Assembly (NCBI GenBank): GCA_947599925.1
Contig: CANQFT010000018.1
Location: 1-44,427, forward strand
DNA length: 44,427 nt
Direction: 5' to 3'
Origin: an uncultured Oscillospiraceae bacterium
Lineage (GTDB): Bacteria > Bacillota > Clostridia > Oscillospirales > Oscillospiraceae
The notes beneath the pieces are model-generated. The model saw nothing but the letters and a program-made list of their open reading frames with translations, did not search any database and was not told the DNA's origin. Position numbers and translations under genes: made by a program. Shown here in pieces: positions 24,219-32,416 of this stretch. How positions within the stretch are numbered: the stretch's first letter is position 1; the number at the start of each line of letters is the position of its first letter.

Positions 24219-24890
24219 ATGAAGAAAGCAATCAAAATCGTTCTTGTTCTGGCTTTGGTGGTGAGCTGTCTCACCGCTGTGGCCACCGCGGAGGGCCCGG
24301 TCTCGGGCATCTGCAACGTGACGGTGGAGAACGCCTACAACAGCACCGTGACGGTAAAAGCGCAGAAGGCCGACAAGACTGAGGTGGCTTCGCCCACCTC
24401 GGAGGGCGGAAAGCAGGTCTATGCCGACGCGGTGCGGCTGGAGCTGACGTACACGACCGCCCAGAACGCCTCCCAGTATGTGGCGTTTGTGCTCGATGGC
24501 GGCACCGTGCCCACGGAGGACAACGTGGCCTACATCGACCAGATAGGCGCCAGCAACGACCAAGCCGTCTTCGACATCTACCCCGGAACGCTGACGACAG
24601 GCAAGACCTATGACATCTACCTCTCCAGCGACGCGACCACCGGGATCCAGAATGCTGTGAAGGTGGCGTCCTTTGGCTACTATGCCGCGTACACGCCGGG
24701 CGATGTGAACGAGGACGGAAGAATCAATGGCAACGACGCGATGCAGTGCTTCCATCACGTCGTGGGAAATGTCACGCTCACCGGCAACCAGTTCCTGGCC
24801 GCCGATGTGGTGAAGAACAATGTCGTCAACGCCCAGGACGGCATGAGGATCCTGCATTTCGTTGTGGGCAATATTGCTACACTTGAGTAA
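24219..24890 (+). CDS. secreted dockerin-domain protein
   Basis: The 223-residue exported protein has a signal peptide ending near VATAEG (residue 24). A middle region of about 130 residues with no recognised enzymatic motif follows. A C-terminal type I-like dockerin has two calcium loops, GDVNEDGRINGNDA (161-174) and ADVVKNNVVNAQDGMRIL (195-212). The second loop lacks some acidic ligands, so it may be weaker. It starts three bases after the SLH-cohesin gene stop, and a second cohesin-like gene follows. It probably binds one or both of these on the cell surface. The middle domain may be the functional cargo. Confidence 0.88.
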   Translation: MKKAIKIVLVLALVVSCLTAVATAEGPVSGICNVTVENAYNSTVTVKAQKADKTEVASPTSEGGKQVYADAVRLELTYTTAQNASQYVAFVLDGGTVPTEDNVAYIDQIGASNDQAVFDIYPGTLTTGKTYDIYLSSDATTGIQNAVKVASFGYYAAYTPGDVNEDGRINGNDAMQCFHHVVGNVTLTGNQFLAADVVKNNVVNAQDGMRILHFVVGNIATLE

Positions 24891-24912
24891 AAACAAATAG
24901 GGAGGAATTGTT

Positions 24913-27195
24913 GTGAAAAACATGAAGCGCATTTTGGCGTTGGCCATGACCCTGGTCATGGTCTGCGGGCTTCTGGTGGTCCCCGCGGCCGCCGTGGATG
25001 CCGATGTGACCTTTACCGTGGGCGAGTGCGTCCAGGAGGGCAACAAGGTCTCTGTCACTGTGACCGTTGCCGGCAAAAACGGCGACTTTGAGGCGAACAG
25101 CCTGGGCGTCTCCTTGAAGTTCAACACGGATGTGCTCACCTTTACCGGCTCCGAGGCCGGTGAGGGCATGACCGGGTTTAGTGCTATGCCTGCCAATGTA
25201 GATACGTCCAACACGAGGGGCAAGGCCGCTGTGATTTTTAGAGTTGAGGATCTAACGGATCATACCGTGGCGGCCAACACTGTCGCAGTCACATACAGCT
25301 TTGAGGTAAAGGCCAATGTGGAGAGCTGTGAAGTGACCTTTGAGATGGACGACGAGTTCACGACCGCTTCTCATGGCACTGAAGATTACGAGGTGGGGTT
25401 CGTCAATAACCTGGGCGCCGCCATCAAGGGCGCGGCTCCCACGCTGGACACTGTGACCCTGGCTCCCAACTCTGTTGAGGTCAACGGCACCACCGGCGGC
25501 ACCGCGAAGGCCACCGCCACCTCTACCTCCAGCAAGGACGTCACCGGCTTTGTGACCTGGAGCGTGGCTCCCGTGGAGCAGGGCGTCACCGTGGCCGCCG
25601 ACGGCACCATCACCGTGGACGCCAAGGCCGTTGCCGGGGCGTATACCGTGACCGCCACGCCCAAGGACGGCGAGACCCTGGGCACGGCCAAGACCGCTAC
25701 GCTGACCGTTACCCGCGTCGCCGCCGCTGTCACCACGGTGGAGATCAGCGGGTCCACCACGGCTCTGATCCCCGCCAAGGCGGAGGATCCGGCCAACGAG
25801 TACACCTATACCGCCAAGGTCCTGGACCAGTATGGCGACGAGATGACGGCCCAGACCGTCACATGGACCGGTGATGTGGGCAGCACCGGCGTCACCTTTG
25901 ACGCCACTGCCGCCAAGCTGACCGTTCCCGCCACCGCGCAGGGCGGCACGGTCACCATCACCGCCACCTGCGGGAGCGTGAGCGCTACGTTGAAGGTGAC
26001 CGTGACCAACATCGCCTTTGAGGGCGTGGAGACGGGCGTGAAGGCCACGGACGGCGTGTATGGCGCCACCATGGGCGATCTGGTCAAGCTCGACAGCTCC
26101 AAGCTCTCCGCCGTCGCTGGGGATAAGGTCCCTGGCACCTTCAGCGTGAAGGACGCCGACGTCATTCCCGACGCCGCGGCGGAAGTGCCCTACACGGTCG
26201 TGTTCAACAGCACCGACGGGACTTATAAGGACATCGAAGTGACCACGGGCACTGTGAAGGTGGATCCCAAGCCCATCGTTGTCACCGCTAAGGACGTGAG
26301 CGTGCGGGTCCGCACCGATGTGGCCGACGTGAAGGCCGAGATGGGCTACACCGCCACCGAGCTGGTGGGCGAGGACAAGCTGACCGGCGAGGCCGTCTAC
26401 ACCCTCTATGCCCTGAACGATGACGGCACCGTCTCCGCCACCGCGGTGGCGCTTGACGAGGACATGATGGAAGAGGTCGCCGAGTACGCCATCGTGGTGA
26501 GCGGTCTGGCGCTGCCCAACGAGAACAACTACACCCTGACCTTCTCCGACGCCGGCCGTCTGGAGGTCCGCAAGAAGGTCTCCACGATCCCCTCCGGCAG
26601 CACCACCCCGTCCACCGACGAGGACGACAAGGACAAGACCACCTCTGCCTTTGACGATGTGACCGCGGACGACTGGTTCTTTGAGGCGGTGAATTACGTG
26701 GCGGAGAACGGTCTGATGAACGGCGTTGCCGAGAAGACCTTCGCCCCCAACGAGACCACCACCCGCGCCATGATCGCCACCATCCTGTGGCGTCACGCCG
26801 GTTCCCCCGCGCCCAGGGCCCGCATCGCCGACTTCCCCGATCTGGACCTGGTGAACGGCACATGGTATCTGGACGCTGTGCGCTGGTGCGCGGAGCAGGA
26901 AGTTGTGACCGGCTATGAGGACGGCACCTTCGGGCCCCAGAACGAGATCACCCGCGAGCAGCTGGCCGCGATGCTCTACCGCTACGCCGGTTCTCCCACG
27001 GTGGACGCCGAAATGGGTATGGCCGGGTTTGAGGATGTGGACGACATCTCCGACTGGGCCGGCACCGCCATGCGCTGGGCCGTGCAGAACCGCATCATCA
27101 ACGGCACGCCCGCCGGTCTGCTGGCGCCCCAGGGTCTGGCCACCCGCGCCGAGGTCGCCGCGATGATGCAGCGCTTCGTGACCCTTGAGAAGTAA
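24913..27195 (+). CDS. cohesin-like/Ig-like/SLH surface protein, 760 aa
   Basis: Domains in order: signal peptide (to PAAA, about residue 27); a cohesin-like sandwich (28-175, VTFTVGECVQEGNKVSVTVTVAG...LGVSLKFNTDVLTF...VAVTYSFEV); two or more bacterial Ig-like repeats (about 178-365); an MBG-like segment (about 450-545, KPIVVTAKDVSV...LPNENNYTLTFSDAGRLEV); an acidic linker; and three SLH repeats (575-755). It starts at GTG with GGGAGGA upstream. It is the third member of the surface operon and probably a longer stalked anchor. A good terminator follows. Confidence 0.85.
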   Translation: MKNMKRILALAMTLVMVCGLLVVPAAAVDADVTFTVGECVQEGNKVSVTVTVAGKNGDFEANSLGVSLKFNTDVLTFTGSEAGEGMTGFSAMPANVDTSNTRGKAAVIFRVEDLTDHTVAANTVAVTYSFEVKANVESCEVTFEMDDEFTTASHGTEDYEVGFVNNLGAAIKGAAPTLDTVTLAPNSVEVNGTTGGTAKATATSTSSKDVTGFVTWSVAPVEQGVTVAADGTITVDAKAVAGAYTVTATPKDGETLGTAKTATLTVTRVAAAVTTVEISGSTTALIPAKAEDPANEYTYTAKVLDQYGDEMTAQTVTWTGDVGSTGVTFDATAAKLTVPATAQGGTVTITATCGSVSATLKVTVTNIAFEGVETGVKATDGVYGATMGDLVKLDSSKLSAVAGDKVPGTFSVKDADVIPDAAAEVPYTVVFNSTDGTYKDIEVTTGTVKVDPKPIVVTAKDVSVRVRTDVADVKAEMGYTATELVGEDKLTGEAVYTLYALNDDGTVSATAVALDEDMMEEVAEYAIVVSGLALPNENNYTLTFSDAGRLEVRKKVSTIPSGSTTPSTDEDDKDKTTSAFDDVTADDWFFEAVNYVAENGLMNGVAEKTFAPNETTTRAMIATILWRHAGSPAPRARIADFPDLDLVNGTWYLDAVRWCAEQEVVTGYEDGTFGPQNEITREQLAAMLYRYAGSPTVDAEMGMAGFEDVDDISDWAGTAMRWAVQNRIINGTPAGLLAPQGLATRAEVAAMMQRFVTLEK

Positions 27196-27213
27196 GACCT
27201 TTCGCAAGGTCAG

Positions 27214-27247
27214 AAAGCGGGGACGCCTTTGGGCGTCCCCGCTTTAG
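27214..27247 (+). terminator. terminator of the surface operon
   Basis: A 14-bp stem AAAGCGGGGACGCC with its complement is followed by TTTAGTTT, 18 bases after the last stop. Confidence 0.85.
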
Positions 27248-27248
27248 T

Positions 27249-27430
27249 TTGTCCCCAAAGCGGCCTTGCCGCTTTGGGGACAATTTTTGCGGCGGGCCGA
27301 GTTGTCACGCCTCGCCTGTTCGCGACGCCCGGCTTCGCTGCGACTCGGGCTGGTCTGCGGGGCCCTTGGCCCCTCCGCTCGCCCTCACTCCGCTCCATCC
27401 GGGCTGCTCACGACGGCTCGGACGCTTTCG
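27249..27430 (+). repeat. partial repeat copy with one 126-nt module
   Basis: An H1-type hairpin (27249-27283, TTGTCCCCAAAGCGGC with its complement, then TTTTT) is followed by only the right edge of H2 (gcgggccgag, near 27293-27303). A module of about 126 nt (27304-27430) then follows, which also occurs twice, in the opposite strand sense, in copy E. The H1 stem sequence differs from other copies but is still fully paired. It looks like a copy that lost most of H2. Confidence 0.7.
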
Positions 27431-27431
27431 T

Positions 27432-27620
27432 TTGTCAAAGAAGCGGCTTCGCCGCTTCTTTGACAATGTTTCACGGCCCGCCGCAGCGCACGACCCGTCC
27501 GCAGAGCGGCCGGGTCGCACGTTTGCGGGCCGAGAGGTATTTTTTGCCAGGCGCGTGTCCTGGCAAAAAAATTTTTATGCGTCTTTCGCGCCTGGCGGCG
27601 CGAAACTCTGCGAGGCTTTT
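27432..27620 (+). repeat. modular structured repeat, copy C (complete)
   Basis: H1 (27432-27466) has a 16-bp stem. H2 (27474-27532) has inner arms CGACCCG..CCGC/GCGG..CGGGTCG. H3 (27540-27570) is TTTTTTGCCAGG/CCTGGCAAAAAA and M4 (27584-27620) ends with CTCTGCGAGGCTTTT. It lies between the surface operon and the symporter gene, which point the same way, and no protein gene fits the 560-base gap. Confidence 0.85.
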
Positions 27621-27682
27621 CTGCCAGTCTTGGCGGCACGACGGCTCGGCGCTTCGATTTACTTTAGCACGCTAATTGCCTA

Positions 27683-27711
27683 TTGCGTTTTTGGGGAATG
27701 TGTGGTATCAT
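27683..27711 (+). promoter_or_regulatory. promoter of the symporter gene
   Basis: TTGCGT, a 17-bp spacer and TATCAT lie about 45 bases upstream of the ATG at 27757. Confidence 0.65.
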
Positions 27712-27756
27712 AGAGCAATATTGTGGATATTCCCGGTTTTAAGGAGGCATTTTTCC

Positions 27757-29316
27757 ATGACGACAGCAGATATTTGCAAACTGATCGCCATCGTGGTCTA
27801 CCTGGTGGGGACCATTCTGGTGGGCGTGTACTTTGGCCGGAAGGGGAAGGGCGAGGGCTCGGACCAGTTCTATCTGGGCGGGCGCAAGCTGGGCCCCTAC
27901 GTCACCGCCATGAGCGCCGAGGCCAGCGATATGTCGGCCTACCTGCTTATGGGCATCCCCGGCCTGGCCCTCTTCGCGGGCATTGCCGAGGCGAGCTGGA
28001 CGGTGATCGGTCTGGCGCTGGGTACATACATCAACTGGCTCGTGGTGGCCAGGCGGCTGCGCCGGTACTCGGCCCAGCTGGACGCGGTGACCATCCCGGA
28101 GTTTTTCTCCAGGCGCTTTGGTGACAAGAGAAGCATTCTGGCCGCCATCGCCGCGGTGATCATCGTGATCTTTTTCGTGCCCTACACCGCGTCGGGCTTC
28201 AAGGCGGTGGGCACCCTGTTCGAGACCCTGTTCGGCTGGGACTACCATGTGACCATGCTGGTGGGCGCCGTCGTCATCGTGGGCTACACGGTGCTGGGCG
28301 GCTTCTTGGCCGTGTCCACCACCGACTTCATCCAGTCCATCGTCATGACCATCGCCCTGGCGGTGATCGTGGCCTTTGGGGTCATCCAGGCCGGAGGGCC
28401 GGGGGCCGTGCTGGACAGCGCCCGGCAGCTGCCCGGCTTCCTGGGGCTGACGGAGGGCTTTGACCGCGCCACAGGTCAGGCCGGGTCCTTCGGCTTTTTG
28501 CCCATCGTGTCCACCCTGGCCTGGGGCCTGGGGTACTTCGGGATGCCCCACATCCTGCTGCGGTTTATGGCCATCCGGGACGAGAAGGAGCTGAAAACCT
28601 CCCGCCGCGTGGCCTCGGTGTGGGTGGCGATCTCCATGGCGGTGGCCATCATCATCGGCGTGGTGGGTCTGGGCGTGCTGGCCGCGGGCAAGCTGCCCGC
28701 TGAGGCGGCCGCGTATGTGGTCTCCAGCTCCGAGGCGTCGGAGACCATCATCATCCAGCTGGCCAACCTGATGGGCGAGGTGGGCCCGGTGCTGGCGCTG
28801 GTGGCCGGTGTGGTGCTGGCGGGCATTCTGGCCTCCACCATGTCCACCGCCGACTCCCAGCTGCTGGCGGCCTCCTCCAGCGTGTCCCAGGACCTGGTGC
28901 GGGACTTCTTCGGCATCCAGGTGAGCAAAAAGGTCTCCATGCTGGTGGCCCGGCTGACGGTGGTGGCCATCGCGGTGGTCGCGGTGATCCTGGCCTGGAA
29001 CCCCAACAGCTCGGTGTTCCAGGTGGTGTCCTTCGCCTGGGCGGGCTTTGGCGCCGCCTTTGGCCCGGTGATGCTGGCCAGCCTGTTCTGGAAGCGCTGC
29101 AACAAGTGGGGCGCTCTGGCGGGCATGGTGGCCGGTGGCGCCATGGTGTTCATCTGGAAGTTCCTGGTGAAGCCCATGGGCGGCGCGTGGGCCATCTACG
29201 AGTTGCTGCCCGCCTTCCTCGTGGGCTGCGTGGCCCTGGTCGTGGTGTCCCTGGTCACCGCGCCGCCGGATCAGGAGGTCCAGGACGGCTTTGAGCGGTC
29301 CAAAAAAACTGCGTGA
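27757..29316 (+). CDS. putP: sodium/proline symporter (PutP-type SSS transporter)
   Basis: The 519-residue membrane protein has about 13 hydrophobic helices. DQFYLGGRKLGPYVTAMSAEASDMSAYLLMG after helix 1 and STADSQLLAASSSVSQDL in helix 9 are the SSS-family signatures for Na+ and substrate. The sequence style is that of PutP/OpuE proline carriers. The ATG at 27757 follows AAGGAGG; the longer frame overlaps the promoter. It is monocistronic, with a terminator and repeat copy D downstream. Confidence 0.92.
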   Translation: MTTADICKLIAIVVYLVGTILVGVYFGRKGKGEGSDQFYLGGRKLGPYVTAMSAEASDMSAYLLMGIPGLALFAGIAEASWTVIGLALGTYINWLVVARRLRRYSAQLDAVTIPEFFSRRFGDKRSILAAIAAVIIVIFFVPYTASGFKAVGTLFETLFGWDYHVTMLVGAVVIVGYTVLGGFLAVSTTDFIQSIVMTIALAVIVAFGVIQAGGPGAVLDSARQLPGFLGLTEGFDRATGQAGSFGFLPIVSTLAWGLGYFGMPHILLRFMAIRDEKELKTSRRVASVWVAISMAVAIIIGVVGLGVLAAGKLPAEAAAYVVSSSEASETIIIQLANLMGEVGPVLALVAGVVLAGILASTMSTADSQLLAASSSVSQDLVRDFFGIQVSKKVSMLVARLTVVAIAVVAVILAWNPNSSVFQVVSFAWAGFGAAFGPVMLASLFWKRCNKWGALAGMVAGGAMVFIWKFLVKPMGGAWAIYELLPAFLVGCVALVVVSLVTAPPDQEVQDGFERSKKTA

Positions 29317-29317
29317 T

Positions 29318-29360
29318 CAAAAGTCCCTGAAACCGCAAGGTTTCAGGGACTTTTGGTTTT
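29318..29360 (+). terminator. terminator of the symporter gene
   Basis: A perfect 17-bp stem (CAAAAGTCCCTGAAACC and its complement, GCAA loop) ends in TTTTGG-TTTT. It directly follows the stop codon. Confidence 0.9.
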
Positions 29361-29549
29361 CTCAAAGAAGGGGCTTTGCCCCTTCTTTGAGAATTTTTTT
29401 CGGCCCGCCGCAGCGCACGGCCCGGCCACCGAGGTGGCCGGGCCGCACGTTTGCGGGCCGAGATGTATTTTTTGCCAGGCTCATGTCCTGGCAAAAAATT
29501 TTTTATGCGTCTTTCGCGCCTGGCGGCGCGAAACTCTGCGAGGCTTTTT
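29361..29549 (+). repeat. modular structured repeat, copy D (complete)
   Basis: H1 (29361-29391) uses AAGGGG/CCCCTT where other copies use AAGCGG/CCGCTT, a compensatory change, and is followed by seven T. H2 occupies 29401-29460, H3 29468-29498 and M4 29512-29549. It lies between the convergent symporter and repressor genes. Confidence 0.88.
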
Positions 29550-29602
29550 GACAAACTGAGGCTCCCTTTCCGGCGAGGAGCGGAAAGGGTCTTTTGCGAA
29601 AG

Positions 29603-30235
29603 TCACTCCTGGGGATGGCGGACAAGAGAGACGAAGCCAACCGCCAGGCCCAGCACCTCGACCTGGTCCAGCTCCCCGTCCCGGAAGTCCAGGTCCTCGT
29701 AGATGGGGTTGCAGGCCCGCAGGGTCATGCGCTGGTGGTCGGGGAAGTAGTAGACACGCTTCAGCGTGGCCTCCTCGCCGATGCGGACGGCGGCGATCTG
29801 GCCGTTTTCCACCTCCGGCTGGGCGCGGATGTAGACCACGTCGCCGTCGAAGATGCGGGCGTTGATCATGGAGTCGCCCCGGCAGCGCAGGGCAAAGTCG
29901 GCGTGGACAAAGTCGGGGATGTCCACGCTCTCCCCAAGGTTTTCCACCGCCAGGATGGGCTTTCCGCAGGCGATGGTGCCGATGAGGGGGACCTTTCGGT
30001 GGGTGGGCAGAGGGATCACGTTCTCCGGCGCGCCCTGGTTCCAGCCGGTGAGGTAGCCGGGGCTGACCCCCAGGGCCTGGGCAAAGCGGGCGATCTTGTC
30101 CGCGCTGAGGCTCACCTGGCCCGCCTCGATCTTGGCGACGGAGGAACGGTCGGTGTATCCCACGGCGTGGGCCAGAGCCTCCTGGGACAGACCCTTGCCT
30201 TCCCGCAGGGTCCTGATCCGCTCATGCAACTCCAT
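29603..30235 (-). CDS. CI/LexA-type repressor (XRE + S24 peptidase)
   Basis: The 210-residue protein has an XRE helix-turn-helix (residues 5-63, LSQEALAHAVGYTDRSSVAKIEAGQ) and an S24 self-cleavage domain. The cleavage bond is likely Cys90-Gly91 (TIACGKP); the nucleophile is Ser122 in CRGDSM and the general base is Lys159 in TLKRVYY. Such repressors are inactivated when RecA filaments form. The ATG at 30235 is preferred for its AGGAGGTG; the longer frame runs through the promoter. It is divergent from the phage structural genes, and both promoters contain CGTGAAT elements, consistent with a lysogeny-type switch. Confidence 0.92.
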   Translation of the reverse strand: MELHERIRTLREGKGLSQEALAHAVGYTDRSSVAKIEAGQVSLSADKIARFAQALGVSPGYLTGWNQGAPENVIPLPTHRKVPLIGTIACGKPILAVENLGESVDIPDFVHADFALRCRGDSMINARIFDGDVVYIRAQPEVENGQIAAVRIGEEATLKRVYYFPDHQRMTLRACNPIYEDLDFRDGELDQVEVLGLAVGFVSLVRHPQE

Positions 30236-30260
30236 GACGGACACCTCCTTTGTTGGGGGT

Positions 30261-30289
30261 AGTATAGCACGGGCGTGAATATTTGTCAA
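30261..30289 (-). promoter_or_regulatory. repressor promoter with operator half-site
   Basis: On the minus strand TTGACA, a 17-bp spacer and TATACT. A CGTGAAT element (30274-30280) lies in the spacer. Confidence 0.85.
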
Positions 30290-30317
30290 CATTTTTTGAA
30301 AAAAGTTTGTAAGTCTG

Positions 30318-30346
30318 TTGACAGACATTCACGCAAGTGGTATCCT
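30318..30346 (+). promoter_or_regulatory. rightward promoter of the phage-like cluster
   Basis: TTGACA, a 17-bp spacer and TATCCT. ATTCACG (30327-30333), the complement of the element in the leftward promoter, sits in the spacer. Confidence 0.8.
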
Positions 30347-30353
30347 AACGCCT

Positions 30354-30368
30354 GTGGATCAGATCCAC
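30354..30368. promoter_or_regulatory. operator palindrome 1 (GTGGATCAGATCCAC)
   Basis: A perfect 15-bp palindrome lies at the expected transcription start of the rightward promoter. It differs from palindrome 2 only by a symmetric G/C-for-A/T pair and the central base. Confidence 0.65.
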
Positions 30369-30401
30369 GGAAGCGGAGCGCGGGCGAAGACCCGGAGCCG
30401 T

Positions 30402-30427
30402 GGGCGGTTAGCCCTTCTTTTTTTGCC
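30402..30427 (+). terminator. possible leader attenuator
   Basis: A short GGGC-ggtta-GCCC hairpin is followed by TTCTTTTTTT, between the rightward promoter and the first gene. The stem is only 4 bp, so it is weak; a longer fold with the upstream GC-rich leader may exist. Confidence 0.35.
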
Positions 30428-30433
30428 GGGGAC

Positions 30434-30448
30434 GTGAATCTGATTCAC
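30434..30448. promoter_or_regulatory. operator palindrome 2 (GTGAATCTGATTCAC)
   Basis: A perfect 15-bp palindrome lies 80 bp (centre to centre) downstream of palindrome 1. It shares its layout (GTGrATCwGATyCAC) and the CGTGAAT core found in both promoter spacers. Confidence 0.7.
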
Positions 30449-30470
30449 ATTTTATGAGGAGAAAGGCGGG

Positions 30471-30686
30471 ATGCGCGTGAGCAAAGGGGAGAGGAGCGTG
30501 GACTTTGTCTGTCCCTTTTACTGCTGGGACAGGGGCCTTCGCATTGGATGCGAGGGGGAGTGCCGGGTGAGTTTTCCGGACCGGAGGGCTTGGGACCGCT
30601 ATGTGGCGGCCTACTGCGGCAATCTGCCGGGCTGGGAGCGGTGTACTCTGGCCCAGGCCAGGAAGGAGCTCTATGGCGAATCGTAA
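30471..30686 (+). CDS. Cys-rich small phage protein
   Basis: The 71-residue protein has spaced cysteines (CPFYC...IGCEGEC...YCGN...RCTL), typical of small zinc-binding proteins found near terminase genes in Clostridia prophages. The motif order CPF..-CEG..-YC-..C matches that group by eye. The function is unknown; DNA-packaging or regulatory roles have been proposed for neighbours. It begins the rightward cluster and overlaps the next gene by 14 bases. Confidence 0.7.
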   Translation: MRVSKGERSVDFVCPFYCWDRGLRIGCEGECRVSFPDRRAWDRYVAAYCGNLPGWERCTLAQARKELYGES

Positions 30687-31002
30687 GGACGACGCGGCGG
30701 TGGAGGCGGCCTATCTCCGGCGCATCCAGGGCTACGAGGTGGTGGAGGAGAGGAACGAGTACAAGGTCACGGACGACGGGGAACTGGAGCTGACCAAGAG
30801 GACCACCGCCACCAAGCACGTGCCCGGCGACGTCCGGGCCGCGGAGTTCTGGCTGACCCACCGCTGGCCCCGGCGGTGGAAGCCGGCCCGTCTGCTGGGC
30901 GAGGAGGACGGGGCCGCCGGAGGGGTGGTGGAGCTGCCGCCCCTGGAGGAGAGCGGGCCGGAGCCGGTGGCCGGGGACGGGCCGTGGGAGGCGGAGCTGT
31001 GA
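30673..31002 (+). CDS. putative terminase small subunit
   Basis: The 109-residue protein has charged repeats and a KHVPGDVRAAEFWLTHRWPRRWKP segment. That pattern (HVP-D-x-AxxFWLxxRxPxxW) occurs at the end of many small terminase subunits. It lacks an obvious helix-turn-helix, so it is short for the family. It sits directly before the large subunit, whose GTG start overlaps its stop. The position strengthens the call. Confidence 0.65.
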   Translation: MANRKDDAAVEAAYLRRIQGYEVVEERNEYKVTDDGELELTKRTTATKHVPGDVRAAEFWLTHRWPRRWKPARLLGEEDGAAGGVVELPPLEESGPEPVAGDGPWEAEL

Positions 31003-32384
31003 GCGCGGCGGTGGTCTGGACGCCCCAGCCCCGGCAGCGGGACTTTCTGGCCCGGAGCGAGTTCGAGGCCCTGTACGGCGGGGCCGCCGGAGGCGGAAAG
31101 AGCGACGCGCTGGTGATGGAGGCTCTGCGGCAGGTACACATCCCCCACTACAAGGCCCTGATCCTGCGCCGGACCTATCCCCAGCTTTCGGAGCTGGTGG
31201 AGAAGTGCCGGAAGTATTACCCCAGGGCCTTTCCCGGCGCGCAATACAACGAGAGCCGCCGACAGTGGAACTTCCCCAGCGGCGCGGTGGTGCGCTTTGG
31301 GGCCATGCAGCACCAGGAGGACCGGTATAACTACCAGGGGCAGGCCTTTGACTACATCGCCTTTGACGAGCTGACCCAGTTTACCTGGGAGCAGTACAGC
31401 TACCTCTTTTCCCGGTGCCGGCCCAACGGGCCGGGGACCCGGTGCTACATCCGCTCCACGGCCAACCCCGGCGGCGTTGGCCACGGATGGGTGAAGGAGC
31501 GGTTCATCACCGCCGCCCCGCCCATGACCACCATCTGGAGCGAACTGTCCTGGACCGACGCCGACGGGCGGCGCTGTTTTGGGCGAAGGGGCAGGGTCTT
31601 TGTGCCGGCCAGGGTGACGGACAACCAGGCACTGCTGGACAACGACCCGGGGTATTTGCTGACCCTGGCCAGTCTGCCCTACGCCCAGAGAGAGGCCCTG
31701 TTGAACGGGAACTGGGACAGCTTTTCCGGGCAGGTGTTCACCGAGTGGCGCGACGACCCGGCGGGATATGAGAGCCGGGTGAACACCCATGTGATCGCGC
31801 CCTTCCGGGTGCCGGAACACTGGCCGGTGTGGAGGGGCTTTGACTGGGGCTACTCCCGGCCCTTTTCCGTGGGGTGGTACGCGGTGGACCCCCAGCGGCG
31901 GCTCTACCGCGTGCGGGAGCTTTACGGCTGCGCCGGTCAGCCCAACGAGGGGCTGCGGTGGGAGCCGGAGAAGGTGGCCAGGGAGATCCGGCGCATCGAG
32001 GGAGAGGACGAGAACCTGGCCCGGCGGCACATCTACGGCGTGGCCGATCCGGCCATCTTCGCCAGCGAAACCGGCGAGAGCGTGGCCGACGTGATGGCCC
32101 GGTGCCAGGTGTATTGGGACAGGGGCGACAACAAGCGCCTGCCGGGGAAGATGCAGGTACACAACCGCCTGGCCTTTGACCAGAGCGGCGCGCCCATGCT
32201 CTATGTGTTCAACACCTGCCGGAATTTTATCCGCACGGTGCCCGCGCTGTGTTACTCCTCCAGCGATGTGGAGGACGTGGACACCGCGGGAGAGGACCAT
32301 ATCTACGACGAACTGCGGTACGTCTGCATGGCCAATCCCGTGGCGGCCAGGGCCCGGCCCGGGCCATGGACGGTGAGGCTGTGA
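30999..32384 (+). CDS. terminase large subunit
   Basis: The 461-residue packaging motor has an N-terminal ATPase with Walker A GGAAGGGKS (near residue 28) and Walker B YIAFDE (near residue 120). The coupling motif lies in STANPGG. A C-terminal RNase H-like nuclease follows, starting at GFDWGYSRPFSVGWY and with a VADPAIF acidic motif. It cuts and pumps DNA into the prohead through the portal encoded next. The GTG start overlaps the small subunit stop; the longer frame upstream is a shadow. Confidence 0.93.
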   Translation: MSAAVVWTPQPRQRDFLARSEFEALYGGAAGGGKSDALVMEALRQVHIPHYKALILRRTYPQLSELVEKCRKYYPRAFPGAQYNESRRQWNFPSGAVVRFGAMQHQEDRYNYQGQAFDYIAFDELTQFTWEQYSYLFSRCRPNGPGTRCYIRSTANPGGVGHGWVKERFITAAPPMTTIWSELSWTDADGRRCFGRRGRVFVPARVTDNQALLDNDPGYLLTLASLPYAQREALLNGNWDSFSGQVFTEWRDDPAGYESRVNTHVIAPFRVPEHWPVWRGFDWGYSRPFSVGWYAVDPQRRLYRVRELYGCAGQPNEGLRWEPEKVAREIRRIEGEDENLARRHIYGVADPAIFASETGESVADVMARCQVYWDRGDNKRLPGKMQVHNRLAFDQSGAPMLYVFNTCRNFIRTVPALCYSSSDVEDVDTAGEDHIYDELRYVCMANPVAARARPGPWTVRL

Positions 32385-32416
32385 GACGGCGGACACAAAA
32401 AGGAGGTTTTTTTACC

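Noticed and set aside
27229-27713. Overlapping hypothetical ORFs in the 27.2-27.7 kb gap and similar ones at 14.5, 20.8, 29.4 and 41.5 kb
   Set aside because: They translate the repeat modules in various frames, show the same peptide fragments at each copy (for example GPPQRTARP, CEAF ends) and lack ribosome sites. They are artefacts of the repeat.
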